A stretch of DNA of 64,000 nucleotides. Origin: Streptomyces cinnabarinus. GTDB taxonomy: Bacteria; Actinomycetota; Actinomycetes; Streptomycetales; Streptomycetaceae. Numbering within the stretch: position 1 is the stretch's first letter; each line of letters begins with the position of its first letter. Positions 59,732 through 64,000 of the stretch are shown here, piece after piece. Location of the stretch: the NCBI RefSeq assembly GCF_027270315.1, contig NZ_CP114413.1:930001-994000 (forward strand), read 5' to 3'. The position numbers and the translations under genes are program-made. Below the pieces are notes generated by a model. That model was not told the DNA's origin. It saw nothing but the letters and a program-made list of their open reading frames with translations, and did no database searches.

Positions 59732-61099
59732 TCAGCCACCCCGGACGACGAGACCGGCGCGCTCCGCGGAGTCGAACGAGTCGTCCACCGCGACGACGTC
59801 CCGCCCGGCCGCGTCGAGCAGGGACGCGGCGATGGCGGCCCGCATCCCGCCCGCGCAGTGCACCCAGACCTGGCCCTCGGGGACCTCGTCGATCCGGCGG
59901 TGCAGGGTGTGCAGGGGGATGTGGAGCGAGCCGTCGATGTGTCCGCCGGAGCGTTCGGAGTCGCGCCGCACATCGAGTACGACGACACCCCCGGCCGGGA
60001 TCCGGCCCGCGAGGTCGGCGAAATCGGCCCGGGGGAAGGCGGCCGGGGTCCCGTCCGCGCCGACCCAGTCGGCGGGTCCGCCGGTGGCCGCCGCGGCGGG
60101 CCGGTCGATGCCGACGCGCACCAGTTCGCGCTGGGCGTCGGCGAGTTGCTCCGCCGACTCGGCGAGCAGGGTCACCGGCTTGCCCCAGGGGATCAGCCAG
60201 GCGAGATAGGTGGCGAGCTGTCCGCCCGCCTCGAAGTTGAACGAGCCCGCGACATGGCCCTCGGCGAACGCGACCCGGCTGCGCAGGTCCACCACCCACT
60301 CCCCCGCGGCCAGCCGGGCGGCGATCTCCTCGGCGTCGGCCACGGCAGGCGGGGTGAGGTCGACCTGCCGCGGCCCGTCGGCGTTGAGGGGGCCCATGTG
60401 GGTGTAGTAGGCGGGGATGTCGTCGAGACCGGCCAGCAGATCGGCGACGAAGGTGTCGACGTCCCGGGTCAGCGCGTCGTTCTGCGCCTTCTCCTTGCCG
60501 ATCGTGGTGGCGTCGCCCGCCGCCTGGGCCGAGGAGCAGAAGCTGCCGAAGCCGTGGGTGGGCAGCACCGGGGTCTCGTCGGGGAGTTCGGCGGCCAGCC
60601 GGTTCGCCGAGGCGTGCTGGGCGCGGGCCAGCTCCTCGGTCAGGCGCGGTTCGACCAGGTCGGGGCGGCCGACGGTGCCGATGAGCAGGGAGCCGCCGGT
60701 GAAGGCGGCGAGCGCGGTGCCGTGCTCCTCCAGGACGTAGGAGGTGTGGTGCGGGGTGTGGCCGGGCGTCGCCAGGGCGCGCAGGGCGAGGCCCGCGTCG
60801 GCGTCGACGACCGCGCGGTCCCCGTCGTGCACGGGGGTCCGGGCGAAGGAGACCCGGGCGTCGGCGGGCACCAGGTAGGTGGCGCCGGTCAGCCGGGCGA
60901 GTTCCAGACCGCCGGAGACGTAGTCGTTGTGCAGGTGCGTCTCGACGACGTGCGTGATGCGCACGTTCCGCCGCGCGGCCGCCGCCAGCACCTGGTCCAC
61001 GTCGCGCGGCGGGTCGACCGCCACGGCCGTCCGCTCACCGCCCGCCAGATAGCCGCGGTTGCCGAGTCCTGCCACGTCGACGGTGTCGATGAAGAACAC
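59732..61099 (-). CDS. Persulfide dioxygenase-rhodanese fusion (ETHE1-like MBL-fold)
   Basis: 455 residues from GTG 61099, with AAGGAG upstream. An MBL-fold dioxygenase domain (1-240) carries the iron site H55/H57 and D59 in THLHNDY, and the later ATPGHTPHH. Two rhodanese units follow: the first has no catalytic Cys (LLAESAE), the second has VHCAGGMRAA. The enzyme oxidises glutathione-, mycothiol- or similar persulfide to sulfite; the rhodanese can pass on sulfane sulfur. Two CstR-type operators lie just upstream. Confidence 0.94.
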   Translation of the reverse strand: MFFIDTVDVAGLGNRGYLAGGERTAVAVDPPRDVDQVLAAAARRNVRITHVVETHLHNDYVSGGLELARLTGATYLVPADARVSFARTPVHDGDRAVVDADAGLALRALATPGHTPHHTSYVLEEHGTALAAFTGGSLLIGTVGRPDLVEPRLTEELARAQHASANRLAAELPDETPVLPTHGFGSFCSSAQAAGDATTIGKEKAQNDALTRDVDTFVADLLAGLDDIPAYYTHMGPLNADGPRQVDLTPPAVADAEEIAARLAAGEWVVDLRSRVAFAEGHVAGSFNFEAGGQLATYLAWLIPWGKPVTLLAESAEQLADAQRELVRVGIDRPAAAATGGPADWVGADGTPAAFPRADFADLAGRIPAGGVVVLDVRRDSERSGGHIDGSLHIPLHTLHRRIDEVPEGQVWVHCAGGMRAAIAASLLDAAGRDVVAVDDSFDSAERAGLVVRGG

Positions 61100-61127
61100 G
61101 TCGGGCGCTCCTTTCCGGTCGAATAAT

Positions 61128-61141
61128 TACCCCCTGGGGTA
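61128..61141. promoter_or_regulatory. CsoR/CstR-type operator 2
   Basis: TACCCCCTGGGGTA, with TACCCC/GGGGTA arms and a CT centre, lies 29 bp upstream of the persulfide dioxygenase start. It matches the site at 58314-58327. Confidence 0.82.
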
Positions 61142-61161
61142 TACATCGAATGTAGCACGGG

Positions 61162-61175
61162 TACCCCTGGGGGTA
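61162..61175. promoter_or_regulatory. CsoR/CstR-type operator 3
   Basis: TACCCCTGGGGGTA lies 20 bp from operator 2 (34 bp centre to centre), giving two tandem sites before the dioxygenase. It is also 47 bp from the divergent molbindin gene, so it could touch that promoter. Confidence 0.82.
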
Positions 61176-61222
61176 TTTTTCGGAGCCTGGGCGGGCGCAT
61201 GGCGGCGTCTATCGTGATCGGC

Positions 61223-61618
61223 ATGCAGTCCTACACAATCGGCCAGGCCGCACGGCTCCTCGGGGTAAGTCCGGACACCGCACGGCGATGGGCGGACGCC
61301 GGACGCGTGGCGACACGCCGGGACGAGACCGGGCGACGGCTCGTCGACGGGAAGGATCTGGCCGCGTTCTCCGTGGAGCTGGCCAAGAGTGGCGGGGTCG
61401 AGGGGGACACCTCGTACACGTCCGTCCGCAACGCCTTCCCCGGCATCGTGACCGCGATCAAGCTCGGCGACGTGGCGGCCCAGGTGGAGATCCAGGCCGG
61501 CCCGCACCGGCTGGTGTCCCTGCTGACCAGGGAGGCCGTGGAGGAGCTGGGCCTGGAGGTCGGCATGGAGGCGACGGCCCGGGTGAAGTCGACAAACGTA
61601 CACATCGACCGCACCTGA
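61223..61618 (+). CDS. Molbindin-type regulator (HTH plus TOBE domain)
   Basis: 131 residues from ATG 61223; a longer start at 61199 adds eight residues. An excisionase-like HTH (YTIGQAARLLGVSPDTARRWADAGRVATRRDETGRRLVDGKDLAAF) is joined to a TOBE molbindin unit (SVRNAFPGIVTAIKLGDVAAQVEIQAGPHRLVSLLTREAVEELGLEVGMEATARVKSTNVHI). It probably binds molybdate and controls the modABC genes that follow. It is divergent from the persulfide dioxygenase. Confidence 0.88.
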   Translation: MQSYTIGQAARLLGVSPDTARRWADAGRVATRRDETGRRLVDGKDLAAFSVELAKSGGVEGDTSYTSVRNAFPGIVTAIKLGDVAAQVEIQAGPHRLVSLLTREAVEELGLEVGMEATARVKSTNVHIDRT

Positions 61619-61696
61619 GGCCTCAGAGGAACGCACATGCCAGGCCGTACGGTCACAGTTCTGGCTCATGCGAAGCCACAGGAGACTTCCCCCTCG

Positions 61697-61733
61697 CATC
61701 TGCGGCATGATCGAGCCATCAGAACCGCAGATG
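61697..61733. repeat. 9-bp inverted repeat before modA
   Basis: CATCTGCGG (61697-61705) and CCGCAGATG (61725-61733) form a perfect stem with a 19-nt loop, 25 bp before the modA GTG. It could be an operator for the molbindin-like regulator or an mRNA hairpin. It does not show the recognisable Moco riboswitch shape. Confidence 0.55.
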
Positions 61734-61757
61734 ATGAGGACCAGAGGGAGTACAACC

Positions 61758-62582
61758 GTGTCGACCCGTACCGTGAGCCGGACCCGCCGCCCCGTGCGAG
61801 TGGCCGCTCTGGGAGCCGCCACCCTGCTGGCCTTGAGCGCCTGCTCCTCGTCCGACGACTCCTCGTCGGCGGCGTCCGACTCCTCCGCCTCCGACAAGGG
61901 CAAGCTCTCCGGCACGGTGACCGTGTTCGCCGCCGCCTCCTTGAAGGAGAGCTTCGAGAAGCTGGGCAAGCAGTTCGAGCAGGAGAACCCGGGCACGAAG
62001 GTCGTCTTCAGCTTCGGTGGCAGCGACTCGCTGGCCGCGAGCATCACCGGGGGCGCCCCGGCGGATGTCTTCGCCTCCGCCAGCCCCAAGACGATGAAGA
62101 TCGTCACGGATGCCGGGGACGCCTCGGGGACGCCCGCGACGTTCGTACGCAACCAGCTGGAGATCGCCACCCTGCCGGGCAACCCGGACGAGATCGCCTC
62201 CCTGAAGGACCTCACGAAGTCCTCCCTGAAGGTCGTGCTCTGCGACGAGGAAGTGCCCTGCGGCGCCGCCGCGCAGAAGGCCCTGGAAGCCAGTGACCTC
62301 AAGCTCACGCCGGTCTCCTACGAGCAGGACGTCAAGGCCGCGCTGACCAAGGTCGAGCTCAAGGAGGCGGACGCCGCGGTCGTCTACAAGACCGATGTGA
62401 AGGCCGCCGGTGACAAGGTGGAGGGCGTGGACTTCCCCGAGTCGGCCGACGCCATCAACGACTACCCGATCGCCCTGCTCAAGGACGCGCAGAACACCGA
62501 CGCCGCCAAGGCGTTCATCACCCTCGTCCAGTCCGCGGAAGGGCAGCGAGTCCTGACCGAGGCCGGATTCCTCAAGCCGTGA
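61758..62582 (+). CDS. modA: Molybdate-binding lipoprotein ModA
   Basis: 274 residues from GTG 61758 with AGAGGGAG at SD distance; ORFs to 61668 start with junk. A lipoprotein signal peptide ends in LLALSAC (lipobox). A Ser/Asp-rich linker leads to the ModA fold: VFAAASLKESFEKLGKQFEQ, FSFGGSDSLAASITGGAPADVFASAS and DAAVVYKTDV. It captures molybdate or tungstate outside the membrane and hands it to ModB. Overlaps modB by GTGA. Confidence 0.95.
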   Translation: MSTRTVSRTRRPVRVAALGAATLLALSACSSSDDSSSAASDSSASDKGKLSGTVTVFAAASLKESFEKLGKQFEQENPGTKVVFSFGGSDSLAASITGGAPADVFASASPKTMKIVTDAGDASGTPATFVRNQLEIATLPGNPDEIASLKDLTKSSLKVVLCDEEVPCGAAAQKALEASDLKLTPVSYEQDVKAALTKVELKEADAAVVYKTDVKAAGDKVEGVDFPESADAINDYPIALLKDAQNTDAAKAFITLVQSAEGQRVLTEAGFLKP

Positions 62583-63415
62583 CCCCGATCGACAAGGCCG
62601 ACACCCTCGGAGCCGGGCCGCGGCGTCGGCACGTCCGGAGCGGCATCCCGCTGCCCCTGATGGTCCCCGCGCTGCTGGGCCTGGCGTTCCTGGTCGTGCC
62701 GCTGATCGCGCTGCTCGTCCGGACCCCCTGGCACAGCCTGCCCGAGCAGCTGACCAGCGCCGAGGTGTGGCAGGCGCTCCAGCTCTCCCTGGTGTGCGCC
62801 ACCGCCGCGACCGCGGTGAGCCTGGTCCTCGGCGTACCGCTGGCCTGGCTGCTGGCGAGGGTCGAGTTCCCCGGCCGGGGCCTGGTCCGCGCCCTGGTCA
62901 CCCTCCCCCTCGTCCTCCCTCCGGTGGTGGGCGGTGTCGCCCTGCTGATGGCCCTGGGCCGCAACGGCGTCGTCGGCCAGTGGCTGGACTCCTGGTTCGG
63001 CATCACGCTGCCGTTCACCACGGCGGGAGTCGTGGTCGCGGAGGCGTTCGTGGCGATGCCGTTCCTCGTCATCAGTGTCGAGGGCACCCTGCGCGCCGCC
63101 GACCCGCGCTTCGAGGAGGCCGCGGCCACTCTGGGCGCCTCCCGCTTCACCGCGTTCCGCCGGGTCACGCTGCCCCTGATCGCACCCGGCATCGCGGCCG
63201 GTGCCGTCCTGGCGTGGGCGCGGGCGCTGGGCGAGTTCGGCGCGACGATCACCTTCGCGGGCAACTTCCCGGGCCGCACCCAGACCATGCCGCTGGCCGT
63301 GTACCTGGCCCTGCAGAGCGACCCGGAGGCGGCGATCGCGCTGAGCCTGGTCCTGCTCGCCGTGTCCATCGCGGTCCTGGCCGGGCTGCGCGACCGCTGG
63401 ATGACCGCCTCATGA
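62579..63415 (+). CDS. modB: Molybdate ABC transporter permease ModB
   Basis: 278 residues. Five or six membrane helices and the BPD transport motif EEAAATLGASRFTAFRRVTLPLIAPGIAAG (EAA loop) are typical, with LPLVLPPVVGGVALLMALGRNG earlier. GTG 62579 overlaps the modA stop. It forms the inner-membrane channel; the next gene's ATG overlaps its stop by four bases. Confidence 0.95.
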   Translation: MTPIDKADTLGAGPRRRHVRSGIPLPLMVPALLGLAFLVVPLIALLVRTPWHSLPEQLTSAEVWQALQLSLVCATAATAVSLVLGVPLAWLLARVEFPGRGLVRALVTLPLVLPPVVGGVALLMALGRNGVVGQWLDSWFGITLPFTTAGVVVAEAFVAMPFLVISVEGTLRAADPRFEEAAATLGASRFTAFRRVTLPLIAPGIAAGAVLAWARALGEFGATITFAGNFPGRTQTMPLAVYLALQSDPEAAIALSLVLLAVSIAVLAGLRDRWMTAS

Positions 63416-64000
63416 CCAAGACCCCCGACGTCCCCGTCGGCACCGCCCCGGACGGGCTCGACGCCCGCCTGGTGGTGGACCACGGCGCGTTCCGCCTCGA
63501 CGTGGCCCTGCGCGTCGCCGCGGGCGAAGTGGTCGCGCTGCTCGGCCCGAACGGCGCCGGAAAGTCCACCGCCCTGCGGGCCCTGGCCGGACTGACCCCG
63601 CTCACCGACGGCCATCTGCGGCTCGACGGCACGGAGCTGGACCGTACGCCGCCCGAGTCCCGCCCGGTCGGAGTGGTGTTCCAGGACTATCTGCTCTTCC
63701 CGCACCTGACGGCCCTCGACAACGTGGCCTTCGGGCCCCGCTGCCAAGGCGCGTCCAAGGCCGGGTCCCGGGCGCTGGCCGCCCGGTGGCTGGACCGTAT
63801 GGGCCTCGCCGATCACGCCGGCGCCAAGCCCCGCAAGCTCTCCGGCGGCCAGGCCCAGCGCGTGGCGCTGGCCCGCGCCCTGGCCACGAACCCCCGACTG
63901 CTCCTGCTCGACGAGCCCCTCGCCGCCCTGGACGCCCGCACCCGGCTGGAAGTCCGCGCCCAACTCCGCCGCCACCTGGACGAGTTCGAGGCGGTCGCGG
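63412..64000 (+). CDS. modC: Molybdate ABC transporter ATPase ModC (3'-truncated by window)
   Basis: Starts ATG 63412 (ATGA overlap with modB) and stays open to the end of the window, about 196 residues. Walker A is GPNGAGKST at residues 45-53, the Q-loop is VVFQDYLLFPHLTALDNVAFG, the signature is KLSGGQAQRVALARAL, and Walker B is LLLLDEPLAALD. The C-terminal TOBE/molbindin domain, expected for ModC, lies beyond the window. It powers molybdate import with ModAB. Confidence 0.96.
   Translation, partial: MTKTPDVPVGTAPDGLDARLVVDHGAFRLDVALRVAAGEVVALLGPNGAGKSTALRALAGLTPLTDGHLRLDGTELDRTPPESRPVGVVFQDYLLFPHLTALDNVAFGPRCQGASKAGSRALAARWLDRMGLADHAGAKPRKLSGGQAQRVALARALATNPRLLLLDEPLAALDARTRLEVRAQLRRHLDEFEAVA

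Noticed and set aside
61619..61757. Molybdenum-cofactor riboswitch before modA
   Set aside because: Only a simple 9-bp inverted repeat is visible; the conserved multi-stem Moco motif is not seen.
1..64000. CRISPR array, tRNA or rRNA genes
   Set aside because: No regular spaced repeats and no cloverleaf or rRNA sequence were found on reading the window.

Overview
The window is GC-rich, with strong G/C third-position bias, many GTG starts and ATGA/GTGA/TGATG gene overlaps. Its gene families are Streptomyces-typical: DUF5997, a FUSC/Lrp/HAD group, a phenylacetate (paa) operon, a class-IId-like contractile injection locus and a CsoR/CstR sulfur island. It is almost certainly chromosomal DNA of a Streptomyces or close relative. 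No rRNA, tRNA, CRISPR array, insertion sequence, integrase or capsid/terminase gene was seen.

Layout. 1-14.4 kb is mixed housekeeping and accessory: an N-acetylglucosamine kinase-like protein (cut by the window edge), a CbiX-like chelatase, a 6-phosphogluconolactonase-type beta-propeller, divergent FUSC and Lrp genes with a coupled HAD phosphatase, a membrane protein, a Tat-exported GH127 beta-L-arabinofuranosidase with a LamG insert, a LysR-like substrate-binding protein paired with DUF5997, a Dyp-type peroxidase and a large TerD-like protein. 14.6-20.2 kb is phenylacetate catabolism: paaABCDE on the minus strand, a PaaI thioesterase and paaK on the plus strand, with TetR-type operator sequences in the shared promoter region.

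20.2-50.2 kb is one minus-strand run of about 30 kb encoding an extracellular contractile injection system (eCIS, Afp/PVC-like). Read from 50.2 kb downward the order is: sheath, tube, T4 gp26-like hub chaperone, a Pro/Arg-rich protein, a DUF4255 tube-cap protein, an AAA+ ATPase, a small unknown, a 2186-residue DUF4157 protein whose C-terminus carries a His-Me-finger nuclease-like signature, two tandem paralogues (candidate immunity proteins), a hub protein, a LysM-like protein, a gpD/gp27-like hub, a gpV-like spike, a PAAR-like tip, a gp25-like protein, two large baseplate proteins, a beta-helical tail protein, DUF6519 and a peptidoglycan amidase. The toxin-like protein and the duplicated pair behind it, with a 41-bp repeat and a relic of the next gene's 5' end, are the most interesting part of the window.

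50.2-56 kb holds a 596-bp divergent control region with a PHO-box-like repeat, a DUF1275 protein, an RpiB-like isomerase, an NDH-2-like flavoprotein, a membrane protein and a NarL-type two-component system. 56-57.7 kb is a tyrosinase with an overlapping His-rich partner. 57.7-61.2 kb is a reactive-sulfur island: a YgaP-like rhodanese, a CstR-like repressor lacking the copper His, a TSUP transporter, a rhodanese and a persulfide dioxygenase-rhodanese, tied together by three TACCCC-NN-GGGGTA operators. 61.2-64 kb is molybdate uptake: a molbindin-type regulator and modABC, with modC cut by the window end.
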